Below, piece after piece: positions 40,648 through 51,590 of a DNA stretch of 64,000 nt. The position numbers and the translations under genes were made by a program. The notes below the pieces were generated by a model. That model did not search any database. It had not been told where the DNA came from and saw only the letters and a program-made list of their open reading frames with translations. The stretch is from Paramoeba atlantica (lineage: Eukaryota > Discosea): assembly GCA_977017575.1 (NCBI GenBank), contig CDRNVI010000005.1:1-64000 (forward strand), read 5' to 3'. The first letter of the stretch is position 1. Each line of letters begins with the position of its first letter.

Positions 40648-42117
40648 TTACAACCGAAGTCCTCCCATCCATTTCTCTGTCGGGATGTAGTCTCTGAGTT
40701 GAGATACTATCGTGTAAGCTGACATCTTCTCAATCTCGAGTTGGAACGCATTGCGCACGTTATCATAGTTCAGCTTCGCTCTTTGTGAGAGAGCCTTTAA
40801 TAGGGCCTTTGTATCAACATGTAGCAGGCCGCAATCTGTTGCGGCCAGACATTTGAATGAATCGCTGTCGACGCCTTTCTCAACCACATATTTCTTGTAC
40901 TTTCTGTCGGCGACCTGTTGCATGAGGGCAGAGCTGGTTTGTTTCGCATAGCTAGTACAGCACGTGTGGACCACTGTAAAATCATAGAGCACCTCACCGA
41001 TGTGAGGCCACATGATGGCAAGATCTGGGCCGGAACGAATGCGGCGGGCTTTGCAAGGATGTTGCTCGGCGACTTCTGCGGAAATCGTGCACTTACATTT
41101 TGTGCAGTGGTACGAAGAGTAAATGCGCGGTTCGATGACACTAGGAAGGCCTGCTTTTGAGCATAACTCTGCGAGGTAACGGACTATGTGTGAATGCTTG
41201 CGGGTAGAGTTCATGCCGGAGCAACGGGAACATCCAGCAACGTGGGGAAGGATGGTTGAAGGAGATTCTTGATTCGAACATCCAGGGCAAATCATTTTGG
41301 CCGGTGCTTTTGACACGCCGATTCCCAAGCGCATCATGAGCGTGTATCTAAAAAGATACGGGTTAACGTAGTTACTTGTATGTTCGAGGTGAAAATTAGC
41401 TTCCTTGGTGCGCTTCAAGATATTTGTTAAGGTTGAGTCTTTTTGTACTTCAATTAATTGCTTGTCATGCGCTTGGCTCAAGTTCTTTTTAAGAAATTTG
41501 CGGGCCTTTTCCGCGCGGCTCTGAGCTTTAGCTTTGACCTTGCCGCTGCCCTCTGAATCTACCGGAGCGTTATTGGGTTCAAATTGCTCTTCAATAGATT
41601 CTCGGGCCGCTGCGAAGTAATATTGTTGTTTCAGAGTGCAAGAAATCAAGCCTAATCCGCCTAGTTTTTGCGGGAGCGCTGCAAGCTTGAGTGCCTGGAC
41701 ATCGGCGCCACACCATTTCTGCAGGACCTCGTGTATGTGCTGCTCGAAAGATTGGGCTAGGTAAAGAGTAGCCTCCGGGCGGTGAACTCTTAAATGGTAG
41801 TCTTGGCGTGGAATTGTACAGCGGCGCAAAATCGCCAGAGAGAGGTTACTCGGGCCCATGAGAAGAAGGCGACGAAATAGGCATTTGTGCTTGTTCAATT
41901 TGCGCAGGAGAAGATCTTCTACCACATTGTCTTTGCCGATATAGGCTCCTAGGATCTTTATCGACTCGGTGCAAAGATTAACGCCTAAGTTTTCTAATGA
42001 AAAGGGTTCGCATGACGCACATTTCTGAAAGAATTCACATTTTTGAAAGTTAACGCATAGATTGAGCTCGGCTGTGGTTTCGCGTAAGTGCAGGAACGCC
42101 GCTTCGAGTGATCGCAC
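40648..42117 (-). CDS. LINE-B copy 1, 5'-truncated
   Basis: 489-codon frame starting inside the RT, after motif C (SLEAAFLHLRETTAELNLCV). It runs through GAYIGKDNVVEDLLLRKLNK, RRCTIPRQDYHLRVHRPEAT and AALPQKLGGLGLISC, a CCHC finger (CPGCSNQ, HVAGCSRC), a second finger (YHCTKCKC, HPC) and the endonuclease motif GPDLAIMWPHIGEVLYDFTV (PD-x13-D) to GGLRL-stop. The retained part is uninterrupted. Related to but distinct from LINE-A. The YR element 2 gag frame starts only 46 bases from its truncated end. Confidence 0.88.
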   Translation of the reverse strand: MRSLEAAFLHLRETTAELNLCVNFQKCEFFQKCASCEPFSLENLGVNLCTESIKILGAYIGKDNVVEDLLLRKLNKHKCLFRRLLLMGPSNLSLAILRRCTIPRQDYHLRVHRPEATLYLAQSFEQHIHEVLQKWCGADVQALKLAALPQKLGGLGLISCTLKQQYYFAAARESIEEQFEPNNAPVDSEGSGKVKAKAQSRAEKARKFLKKNLSQAHDKQLIEVQKDSTLTNILKRTKEANFHLEHTSNYVNPYLFRYTLMMRLGIGVSKAPAKMICPGCSNQESPSTILPHVAGCSRCSGMNSTRKHSHIVRYLAELCSKAGLPSVIEPRIYSSYHCTKCKCTISAEVAEQHPCKARRIRSGPDLAIMWPHIGEVLYDFTVVHTCCTSYAKQTSSALMQQVADRKYKKYVVEKGVDSDSFKCLAATDCGLLHVDTKALLKALSQRAKLNYDNVRNAFQLEIEKMSAYTIVSQLRDYIPTEKWMGGLRL

Positions 42118-42163
42118 GTTGGTGGAACTGAGAGTTTGTTAATTCGCGACAGTTAAAGTTTTA

Positions 42164-43290
42164 ATGACCGTGGTTGACGCTCCTTCAACTCGAGCTTTAC
42201 GGTCGTCGCGTAGTTCTTCCCCTACTGCTGAGTCGCTCGTGCCTACCGAGCCGCTCACGCAGCAGGAATTAAGTCTCGTTTGTACGGTGGCCAGAGAGCG
42301 ATTATTTGTGAAACCCTCGGTGCAGGTGCAAGCATCTTTCCGTCGCAAGGATGATCGTAATGGTGCTCGACAAACGTTGATGGGCAAGCTGCGCAAGGAA
42401 GGTCTTGACTTATGGGGGGTGTGGGAAGATAAGCCGTCTAAGGAGTACCCCTTTCCTCACCCGGATTTGGACTATTTTGAGATTAACATTATTGAGGATC
42501 GCGAGGTGCCGTCATCAGTTGCTAATTCGCAAGTCCCTATTTCTGAGCCAGTGGGATCGTCTGGGGAACTGCCAAGTAGCGCCCAAGAAATGGCAGGGGG
42601 GAGACAGATTGAGGGACCCTCCTTGACGCTTCCGGAGGCCCCACAGGAGGGCAGGCCCAGGCTCCTTGACCCCAACGCATTGAACCCTTATGAACCGATA
42701 ACCTTTGAACCGTGGATTAATGCGTTAGACGACGACGGATTCCGTACCAGAGGTTTGATTCGCGAGCTGAGAGAGGCCCCGGAATTTGGTTTGCATGGTA
42801 ACCGATTTTATTATGATCGGAGCTTCGTTAAGCAGCAGGAACGTGTGTTCAATTCGATTTTTTGCAAGTGGATTGTTTTTGCTCGGTTGATACCAAATTG
42901 GAACCAAGGGGTCTATCTCGAGATGGGACGCGGAATAATTCAAACCCTTCGGGATGCTTACTGGCGGCGCGCCGAGTTGACGTTGATCTCGTCCACCAGA
43001 AAATGGAGAAAGATGTACGCCCAGAGGACAAATTTTATCATCATGTGAGCGATCAGTTAGTCGAACGACAAAAACTGTACGCCCGAGTCCAATCGTTTTC
43101 TACTTTAGGAACGCAAGTTTCACGCCCAAATCCAGTACCTTTTCGTCAGACCGGACCTCTTCAGCGACGAAATTTGTTGTGTTTCGGTTGCCGGTCACCA
43201 GAACATATCTGGCGCAATTGTCCCAAGCGCTTTAATCAGGATTTTCGCTCGCGGGTGGCTTGCCCTGCCGCAGGCAGTAAGAGTTTATGA
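42164..43290 (+). pseudogene. Gag-like region of YR element 2 (fossil)
   Basis: N-terminal block CTVARERLFV and FRRKDDRN, the central APEFGLHGNRFYYDRSF helical part, and a CCHC zinc knuckle CFGCRSPEHIWRNC at the end. The same organisation is seen in element 3 (51840-52877). Confidence 0.65.
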
Positions 43291-44375
43291 CTAATCCCCA
43301 CCCAAACGGCCAGTATTATAATTACATTCAAACGAAAACAAACAAGCCTTTTTGCGCAAGCCCCGAAGCGGAGGAGAGTGGAATGCAATTTGGTTGTGAA
43401 GGATGTTCAGAACTTAAGCGGGAGGTGCGTACAATCCGAGAGTATTTACGGCGGAACTTTGAGTCTACAGCAGGCGTGTCCAGCACGCTTCAAATTGGTG
43501 AAATTGTTAATGGGGGTGTCCACACTGACACCGGAAATACGAAACGCATTGGATGCCGTGGGAGAGATGTGGAGCACAACAACGTGGCAAGCGAGGGCTC
43601 GCTTGTGGGAAAGACTGACAATGTTTTGTCAGTGGAGGGGAATAGAGGTCACCCAATTCACGCGGTCGCATTTATCGCAAGTTTGCCAATTCGAATCCAA
43701 GCAAAGTTAACGTACGCACGCAGCCTTGCATCAATTCTCAACCTGGCAGGGCAAGTGGTGAATCCTCTGCGCTTCTACGTAAAATCATTGATGGCCGAGG
43801 GGGCGACGGAGCCGCTACGCCAGATGACCCCATTGACTCTGACCGATCTAAATCAACTGTGGCTCCATCTACCGGACAGCGAAAGACATACCTTGCTACT
43901 TTGTTGGAAGGCAGCAAGTCGGTGGTCAGAGACGGCAATGTTGACCCGAGACAAGTTTCACGAGATATCGCCTACCAGGATAGTGATTTGGTGGGGGAGC
44001 CACACAAAAACGTCTCGCTTCAATCCTTACCGCCCGTCAATGTATACGGTAGTGGAAGGTCCGGGAACGAGCCGGCTGGCGAACTATATTTCCAGACTTG
44101 GGGGGTACCAGCCAATGTCTCGAACAACGGTATCCGAAGCGGATCGCCAAATAAGGCGCATTTTGGGGGAAGGATTCGGGACGCACTCTGCCAAGAGGGG
44201 GGCGATAACTCAGTTGTTCGCCGAGGTCGCAAAGGGGGGTACGAGCCTCGAGGAAGTACAGCGGTTAGCGAAGCATCAGTCGCTGGAGTCACTCCTAAGA
44301 TACAATGCAGACCCCGTTACGACGGCGCTAGCGCTGGGTACGCAGAACGCGACAAGCCGGTTAAACATAATGTAG
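43287..44375 (+). CDS. Tyrosine recombinase of YR element 2 (fossil)
   Basis: 362 codons with CWKAASRWSETAMLTRDK, GTHSAKRGAITQLFAEV and LAKHQSLESLLRYNADP, the Arg, His-x-x-Arg, His and Tyr boxes in order. Close relative of the 52932-54029 frame. Confidence 0.8.
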   Translation: MTNPHPNGQYYNYIQTKTNKPFCASPEAEESGMQFGCEGCSELKREVRTIREYLRRNFESTAGVSSTLQIGEIVNGGVHTDTGNTKRIGCRGRDVEHNNVASEGSLVGKTDNVLSVEGNRGHPIHAVAFIASLPIRIQAKLTYARSLASILNLAGQVVNPLRFYVKSLMAEGATEPLRQMTPLTLTDLNQLWLHLPDSERHTLLLCWKAASRWSETAMLTRDKFHEISPTRIVIWWGSHTKTSRFNPYRPSMYTVVEGPGTSRLANYISRLGGYQPMSRTTVSEADRQIRRILGEGFGTHSAKRGAITQLFAEVAKGGTSLEEVQRLAKHQSLESLLRYNADPVTTALALGTQNATSRLNIM

Positions 44376-46012
44376 ACGCTGATTTTGTTTTTCGCAAGTT
44401 TTTGGAGGACATTCCTCACGAGAAAGTTCGGCATACGATCACACGTACACGACGCACTTCGAAAGTAGCGCTCCCAAAAGATTTTTCCATCCCATTGCAT
44501 GTGAAAAAAGGTATTCCACGCATTGAAGTGCAAGCCCTCAGGAATATGATGAATGAGACTGCGGGAGCTCGATTCGATGAGACGTGGAATACGTTGTTAT
44601 CTTTACCAGGGGTGGCATCTCGGGTTCCCACATATCGATCTTTCTTGCCGGAGGGAGATGTAAAGGAGTTGGTCGACGCGGGTTTCTTTTCGCGTGTGGA
44701 TGCAGAACAGGAGAGTAGTCGCCCCACGATGGATTGGGTAATCCCTTTCACTGTTGTTGAACCGGCCGATGATGGCTCCGAGAGAAGACGTTTTATTGCA
44801 TGGACACAGGAGGATAATGAGCGGATTAAGGAGAGTTACGTGCCATATGTTCCTGTGAGACACGCAGCTTTCTAGCTACACCGCGCGAAGGAACAGAGTG
44901 CGGTGAAGCGTGATCTTGCGTGCGGATTTTGGCAGGTCGCAATTCCGTTATCATGCCGTCAAAAATTTCGTTTCGTGAATAAAATGGGGGACCTGTATGA
45001 GATAACGGTGATGCCGATGGGCCACCGGTGTGCACCGGAGCTGATGCACGCATTAACTGCAACGCTGGCTGGAGATAGAGAATATTGTGAGAACAAAATG
45101 GCGTTTTTTCATGGAGGCCTCGATACTTATATCGATGGAATTCGATTTGCAGGGAATGACAAGATCACAAACGACTTTGCGCGATTCGTGGACGATAGAG
45201 CGGAGCGGGTGAATGCCTTGTTTAAGGATCATGGTCTTCCACCTGAGCAGCGGTACACATTCAACGGTATAACATATCACCATCGTGAGGGGAAGGTATC
45301 ACTGGGACCAAAATTGACCCGCAGATTAGAGCATGATGAATTTATTGGTGCTACGTATTCATCGTTAGAGGCTGGTGTCGGACGTCTGGTTTTTGCCTCA
45401 GGTGTCATGGGTGTGAATCTACCTCAATATCATCTGGAGTTAAAAATTGTGCGCCGGAGAATCAATAGGTTAAATCGAGAACCCGAACTGCTCGATCAAA
45501 TAGTGCCCTTGCCAACGCCAGTACGGGTTGCGCTAACTGAGTGGCGCGATACCCTTTTATATCGATCGCCGGTGGTTCCGCTTCCGCATCCGGAAACAGT
45601 TCCGCATCGGCACATTTTATGTACAGACGCCTCCTCGAAGGGTTGGGGGGCAGTTTTATATCTGGATTACGGACAAATGTTGTGCACTGGATCTCAATGG
45701 CCCCCTGATTTCGAGTATGAAGTTAACCGCGCGGAAGCGCGGGCTGTTCGCTTGGCCTTTCAAAAATATGGTCATCATTTTAACTCGGATACATGCGTCG
45801 ACCTATATGTTGACAATACTTCGTGCGTTGCTGCGATAAATAGAAAAATGTCACGTTCAGACGGTATAACTTCTGAGCTACGCCGGTTGTTAGATTTCTT
45901 AAAGCGTAAAGGTGTCGCCGTTCAGGCACAGTATATTTGTTCGAGCGAAAATCCGGCCGATCCTTATAGTAGACTCTGCACGGTAGACTCGGATAAAGCA
46001 GATGTCATGTAG
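43859..46012 (+). pseudogene. RT-RNase H of YR element 2 (fossil)
   Basis: RT blocks DWVIPFTVVEPADDGSERRR, DLACGFWQVAIP and MPMGHRCAPELMH, then RNase H LCTDASSKGWGAVLY, EVNRAEARAV and LYVDNTSCVAAIN, ending in NPADPYSR. Broken, about one break between 44870 and 44905 regions. Confidence 0.75.
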
Positions 46013-46429
46013 TCGACTTACTTTGAATTTGAAGATACGATACCAAAAAGAAAAAAAAATGTAGCAGTGAATATCGAGAAGCACGGGCACGGTGAGCGAT
46101 ACGGAATTTCCTTATGATTTATTTTGGCGGAGTAGGCACCGCTGAAATACATCAACGTGCGATTGGGTTGTAAATGGAAGTAGGACGAGCGAATGGGTGG
46201 TCCCCGCGTCACCCGTTCGCAAGCTGGGAGAGGACAGAAGTGTTGTGGGATTATTTAATTTTGTTATGTTATGACCGGTCATACAGTATTCATATGAATT
46301 TTGAATGTGCATAGAATTGAACGTATCAAATATCAGATAGAAGAGGGGAATGAAGATATTGTTTTGCTTAGTGCTTTCTTTCTTTCTTATAATATTTATG
46401 ATGCACAATTCAATGCGTTCCCAACATAA

Positions 46430-46551
46430 ATGTCATCTAAAATTCTTGACGCCTTACTTAAGTTCCCGGCTCGAGCATGTAGCAGCGCTTTCTTGATTGA
46501 TTTTATATCACTGGTAGCTTCTTCATCCTTCTTCTGTGAAACTGATCGATG
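46430..46551 (-). pseudogene. LINE fragment, target of LINE-B copy 2 (inner part)
   Basis: Minus-strand reading SDIKSIKKALLHARAGNLSKASRILDD corresponds (in shorter blocks such as KKATRLVLEGAIKKATRVLD) to the segment just before the RT in LINE-A. It continues the frame found at 48360-49343 across the LINE-B insertion. Confidence 0.5.
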
Positions 46552-46606
46552 CTACTCTTCCCCCTCTTCCGCCTATGCAGTCGTTTCCGCCGTATGTTTT
46601 AATTGA
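46552..46606. repeat. Left copy of a 55-bp target-site duplication
   Basis: Identical to 48305-48359 over 55 bases (core TCGTTTCCGCCGTATGTTTT). The pair brackets LINE-B copy 2. Confidence 0.85.
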
Positions 46607-48304
46607 TTGTGAAATCGCTCGAGGCAGCGTTCCTGCACCTACGGGAAATCACCGGAGAGATTAACCTTCAAGTTAAGTTTGAAAAGTGTGAATGGTTTCA
46701 GAAAGACACCCCATGCACTGGCGAATCTTCATTGGAGGGGTTAGGCGTCAATTTCCGCCCAGACGCACTAAAAATTCTCGGGGCTTATATTGGCGGAGAT
46801 GAGATTGTGGAGGACCTACTTATCAAGAAAATGAGCAAACACCAATGCCTCTTTCGTCGCCTCCTGCTCATGGGACCTAGTAACCTATCTCTGGCCATTC
46901 TACGACGATGTATGATCCCCCGGCAAGACTATCATTTAAGGGTACATCGACCCCATGCTACCCGACGACTTGCAGAAGCATTTGAGAAACAAGTTCACAA
47001 GGTTGTTGAAAAATGGTGCGGCGCCGATGAAACCGCCTTTCAACTTGCAGCACTCCCGCAAAAGCTTGGTGGCTTAGGTCTGATTTCCTCCGTTCTCAAG
47101 CAAAAGTTCTTTTTTGAATCCGCCCAAACATCTATTGATGAGCACTTTCAACCCACTTACGCTCCGGTAGATCTTACAGGCGGGAACAAAACAAGCGCGA
47201 AGGCTCAGAGTCGCGGAGAAATTGCTCAAAAGCTACTGAAGAAGAAAATGACCACTGAGCACGAGAAACAACTGGCAGAGTTGAAGAAAAACGGTCGAAT
47301 AGAACACATCTTGAAGCGCACGAAAGAAGCAAATCTTCATCCCGAGAGCACTAGTAATTATATAAATCCATACCTTTTTCGCTACACGCTTATGATGCGC
47401 TTGGGAATCGGTCTTTCGAAAGCACCCGCTAAGATTACTTGTCCGGGCTGCTGCAGTCAAGAGTCGCCTTCCAGTATCATTTCCCACGTCGCAGGATGCT
47501 CCCGGTGCTCAGGAATGAACTGTACGCGCAATCACTCCCACATCGTCCGTTATCTCGCCGATTTGTGTTCCAAAGCTGGATTGCCTTCGGTCATTGAGCC
47601 ACGCATATATTCCTCCTATTTCTGCACGAAATGTAAATGCACCATCTCAGCCGAGGTTTCCGAGCAACATCCGTGCAAAGCCCGCCGCATTCGTTCTGGC
47701 CCCGACCTTGCCATCATGTGGCCCCACATGGGGGAAGTCCTGTACGATTTCACCGTTGTTCACACTTGCTGCGCCAGCTATGCCAAACAAACTAGCACAG
47801 CACTGATGCAGCAAGTTATTGATAAGAAGTTCAAGAAATACGTCGTAGAAAAAGGCGTCGATAGCGATTCTTTTCGTTGCCTGGCCACAACTGATTGTGG
47901 CCTACTACATAACGACACGAAAGTGCTGTTGAAGGCGTTGGCGAACCGAGCCCAGTTAAAATACGAAAACGTACGGCAAGCCCTTCAGCTCGAAATCGAA
48001 AAGATGACGGCATACACGGTTGTTTCGCAACTTCGTCATTACATCCCGAAGGAGAACTGGATCGGAGGACTTCGATCTTAGGTCAAAAATGTTCCTCAAA
48101 TGCGAACAGAGCTTTCTGTCTTTCTCCCTTCCCTTCTCTCTCTTTTCTTTACTCTTTCTCTTGCCTAGAGAAAGACCTCAGCGAGCTCTCCCCCCTTTCC
48201 TCCTCCCACGAATCCTAATCCTAATATTAGATTTCATTGAGAGTTACGAATGTTGCTAGTTTCCTTGATGATCGTACCGTTGTTTAGGTTTCTCATTCAT
48301 ACTA
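46607..48304 (+). mobile_element. LINE-B copy 2, 5'-truncated insertion
   Basis: About 1.7 kb between the 55-bp repeats. Coding part to the TAG at 48081, then about 220 bases of pyrimidine-rich 3' UTR. No long poly(A). Confidence 0.85.
46609..48081 (+). CDS. LINE-B copy 2, thumb to endonuclease
   Basis: Starts at KSLEAAFLHLREITGEINLQ, the same protein position as LINE-B copy 1, and is open to GGLRS-stop. Motifs: GAYIGGDEIVEDLLIKKM, AALPQKLGGLGLISS, CCHC finger CPGCCSQ/HVAGCSRC, second finger FCTKCKC, endonuclease GPDLAIMWPHMGEVLYDFTV (PD-x13-D). About 80 percent identical in protein to copy 1 by eye. No RT palm, so it cannot copy itself. Confidence 0.88.
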   Translation: MKSLEAAFLHLREITGEINLQVKFEKCEWFQKDTPCTGESSLEGLGVNFRPDALKILGAYIGGDEIVEDLLIKKMSKHQCLFRRLLLMGPSNLSLAILRRCMIPRQDYHLRVHRPHATRRLAEAFEKQVHKVVEKWCGADETAFQLAALPQKLGGLGLISSVLKQKFFFESAQTSIDEHFQPTYAPVDLTGGNKTSAKAQSRGEIAQKLLKKKMTTEHEKQLAELKKNGRIEHILKRTKEANLHPESTSNYINPYLFRYTLMMRLGIGLSKAPAKITCPGCCSQESPSSIISHVAGCSRCSGMNCTRNHSHIVRYLADLCSKAGLPSVIEPRIYSSYFCTKCKCTISAEVSEQHPCKARRIRSGPDLAIMWPHMGEVLYDFTVVHTCCASYAKQTSTALMQQVIDKKFKKYVVEKGVDSDSFRCLATTDCGLLHNDTKVLLKALANRAQLKYENVRQALQLEIEKMTAYTVVSQLRHYIPKENWIGGLRS

Positions 48305-48359
48305 CTACTCTTCCCCCTCTTCCGCCTATGCAGTCGTTTCCGCCGTATGTTTTAATTGA
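48305..48359. repeat. Right copy of the 55-bp target-site duplication
   Basis: See 46552-46606. On the minus strand it encodes SIKTYGGNDCIGGRG of the interrupted LINE. Confidence 0.85.
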
Positions 48360-49343
48360 GTGTTCCTTGATGATCTTTTGACCGCTTGAGTGTGTTCTGA
48401 TATTTAACTTCCACGTTCCTTTTCTACGGTATACGCTGGATACTTTACCCAATGAGACGTTGACCTCATCTTGCCTATCAAACGACCACGCGACAGAACA
48501 CATCGCTCCCTTTCTGATGTGTTCAGACCACGATCGGATTTCACTTGCCGGGATGGGGAAATCCTGATTTGAGCACGATGCTAGTGTTTCGCAAATTTCC
48601 GTCGATTTAGTGTTCATGTCAAACTGGACGCTGATCGGTGTATCTCGGGGGTTCTGAGACACCGCTTCATCAAGCTGTGGAGAACCGTCGGAAGAGTGAT
48701 TTGCAGAGTCTCGTACCTGCGACACCTCTTCTACCGTGTTTTCTTCAAGCTGTTCTTCAAGCTGTGAAGGACCGTCGGAAGAATGATGCGCAGAGTCCCT
48801 TATCTGCGACGCCTCTTCTGCCATGTTTTCAAAAGTTAATTCATATGGCACTTGGAGAGGACTCGGAAGCTCCTGCGAGTCCTTCGACCTGTCTGAGTTT
48901 GAGAACTGCCTGTCCTCTGAATTCCGCGGCGTAGAGTTGCAGTCAAAGAAGGGACGTTCGGATTTCGGCGTACTTTGCGGCTCCTTACTTATACCCGAAG
49001 TTTGAGTTGGGGTTAACGGTGTGTCCGGTGTTTCTGAAAATACGGGGCAATGTTCGTGTGTCTTTCCTTCAGAAATTTCTTCCGCGTCAGGTGTTTTTGC
49101 CTCACTGAAATCTGCCTCGCGTTTTGCTGCACACGGATTTGTTTCTTGTGATTCGGAACCTCCTCCGGACGCGGTGGTGTTTAGTGTTGCTGAATTGGCT
49201 CTGCGAACCGTGTCGAAATCTGGGCCCGCGTCTGGTTGTAAGGCTGAGCGCGATTCTGGTTGCACGCCTGTTTGGAAAATCGAAGGTGACACGCATACTC
49301 CAGAATACTCGTCACTTGACAGTGAGGGCAGCGTCGCAGACAA
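48360..49343 (-). pseudogene. LINE N-terminal ORF (interrupted by LINE-B copy 2)
   Basis: MSATLPSLSSDEYSG, a long serine/proline/acidic linker with two copies of an (I/V)RDSAxHSSDGxxQL repeat, then the family domain CSVAWSFDRQDEVNVSLGKV. Same architecture as the LINE-A N-terminus but clearly diverged. The frame continues at 46430-46551. Confidence 0.6.
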
Positions 49344-49534
49344 AGAAGGCAGCGTGTTTGATATTAGGCTTGCAATGGGCTTTAAAGACTGAACTACAGC
49401 GGTGGCTGACGGTAACTTGAACTTATAAACCTATATAACGATCGAACGAAATATTGCAACAACGTGCACCGAAAAAGAGGGATCGATCTGCGCGAATCTT
49501 GTTGTTTTATTTTCCTAATCTTTTTCGTCCAAAC

Positions 49535-51590
49535 ATGGGCATGCTCACGCGTGCCAAAGCAAAGGAGACTGGAGTAGCTCCCGTCATCCAGCCGTTGCCG
49601 CCCCGCCGAGCAAAGAAACAACCGATTCTACGAGAGGCAAACGAATCTTCATCGCCGACCCCAAGAGAATTGTCCGTACCAAACTCGCCGGCACCCTCAT
49701 CCGCGCCACTGTCCGCACCACCCTCACCCCAACAGGGGCCACGAACAACATCACCTGGCAATCCGCCGGTATCGATGACAGCACCTCTAGACAAACAAAC
49801 AACGCTGTCACCGCCAACAGAATCACCAACGGAAAAAACCTTACCTCTACCGCTCCCTCCGCCATCCGGGAACAAAGCTGTCAAACGGGGTTTTCGCATC
49901 TCCTTCAATGAGCTCAAAAAGCAAATCGAGGCGCGACAGGAGGAAGAAAGAAAAGTGAGAGAGAGCGAAGCAAAAGCGGCGGAAGCATCGAAACAGTCGA
50001 AAGCCAACTCATTTATCCGGATCCGCCGAACTGAGAGTTCTAGATTCACGCTTCCTTCGGCAACTACTGTTGTTCAGACCCTAAAACCCATTGCAAGCTT
50101 GATATCGAGCACGCTTCCTTCATTAACCGGTCTCTCGACTCCGACCGTCAAGTCGCCAATCCAGCGAGTTGAGATGCGACCAGAGGCCGCAACAGAGACG
50201 CGACCAGAGACCGCAACAGAGACGCGACAAGAAACCGCAACAGAGACGCTACCAGAGAACACAACAGAGATGCAACCAGAGACAAATACCGACTGCTATG
50301 TCATTTCTGAATCATTACGAACGATCTCGACCACACGAGAAACAGAGGTGAAGAACCCTAATAAGGTGGTGCTGAGGCGTGCCCGCAAATCTATGCCGCA
50401 GATAGTCAGCGAAAACATCTTGCGCGAAGACTCCAATGGCGTTGCAAACGAAGAGCGCAACTTTGGCGGAATACATCAACCTGAAAACTCCCCCTGTCTG
50501 TCTCACAGGTCCGCAGACGCGAGCGAAACCTTCTTTGATTGCGTTTCCCCGCTCACGATACAGGTGCCGGAAGGAAACACTTCGACATCAGATACACTGC
50601 ACGAAACGCTTGCAAGTTCAGAAGCAAACTCCTTGCCAGACCCCAATTCGTGCAACAAGGCCATTGTTCAACGTTGGGCAGGGTCAATTGATCCGGCTTT
50701 TAGCTTTCCAGTTGCGACGGATATGCTATGGGAAAGATCGAAAAACGCGAGGCCAAAAGAAGAATGCCTACTGGCGTGGAGCTTTGATAACCAAGCGCTT
50801 CTAAATATATCTCACGGAACTGTAAAATCAATAAAAAAACGTGCTGGAGTTGGAAAGCTATCAATGTCTTACGAAGGAATCGTGGGGCACATGGTATATA
50901 TATATATATCAGTCCGCAAGTGGTCGCAGCAATGCTCTACTTGTTATTATTATTCTCATTTTATCCTAACACAAAGCTCGCTGCGACAACACTACCCACG
51001 CGACTCCATCCACTTTTCCTTCTCGTACCGCCTCTCTTCAACCTTCTCCTGATTGAAAATATGCTTTGCGAATTCCTCAAATTAAATTAAATATAATTTC
51101 ATTCAATTTTTTGCCTATTGAAAATTACGATGCATTAGGAACAATCATACACATGCCCATTTGACATGGTTGGAAGTAAATTCGATGGTTTCCTACCGCC
51201 TCATCCGAACGTTCGCGTCTATGAAATATTTTGGCTAAAACATGCAAAACAACCTGAGATCGGGATGCACCAAGAACCGCGAACCAGGATACATACAGAA
51301 GAAGATTTGGATAAGAACCCCATGCCCACCATGCGGACAATTCCTGCGGAATTTGTGCCATGCGTAATTGCAATTTATCGTGACATCGTCCGCGACTACG
51401 CGGATTCATCATATGAACAACGAAATCGAATTTGGAATTGCATTCTATCTGCTATGAAGCATTCCCTGGCTACCATCCGCGACTTGAGCGGAAAAAAAGG
51501 CGACGACGTCCTTTACCTGATTCTGTTACAGGAGAAGAAAATAACGGGAAAAGCACGAGCGACACTGATGATACCAGAGCGATGAAAAAG
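49535..51590 (+). pseudogene. LINE-A copy 3, 5' half
   Basis: ATG at 49535: MGMLTRAKAKETGVAP, a proline-rich linker, RISFNELKKQIEARQEEERK (coiled-coil-like), a short tandem repeat TRPETATE near 50170-50250, then LLAWSFDNQALLNISHGTV. It is interrupted by the insert at 50896-51163, resumes with FDGFLPPHPNVRVYEIFWL and MRTIPAEFVPCVIAIYRDIV, and shifts frame at the KKRRRRPLPD stretch near 51500. It stops at 51590 (AMKK), where YR element 3 begins. The other half starts at 58941. Confidence 0.8.
50896..51163 (-). mobile_element. 268-bp SINE-like insert with 7-bp TSD
   Basis: Flanked by ACATGGT on both sides (50889-50895 and 51164-51170). Read on the minus strand, it starts CAAATGGGCATGTG and ends in an (AT)n tail, so it looks like a SINE or truncated LINE rather than a MITE (no inverted ends). 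The first 150 bases recur at 37593-37745. No coding capacity. Confidence 0.7.

Larger units (their letters stand above)
42164..46260 (+). mobile_element. YR retroelement 2 (fossil)
   Basis: Plus-strand element in the order gag-like (42164-43290), YR (43287-44375) and RT-RNase H (43859-46012, overlapping the YR gene in another frame). After the RNase H a block at about 46180-46260 (GAATGGGTGGTC, CACCCGTTCGCAAGC) resembles the B terminal repeat of element 3. A full set of terminal repeats is not seen. Broken, with about two breaks in the coding parts. Confidence 0.75.
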
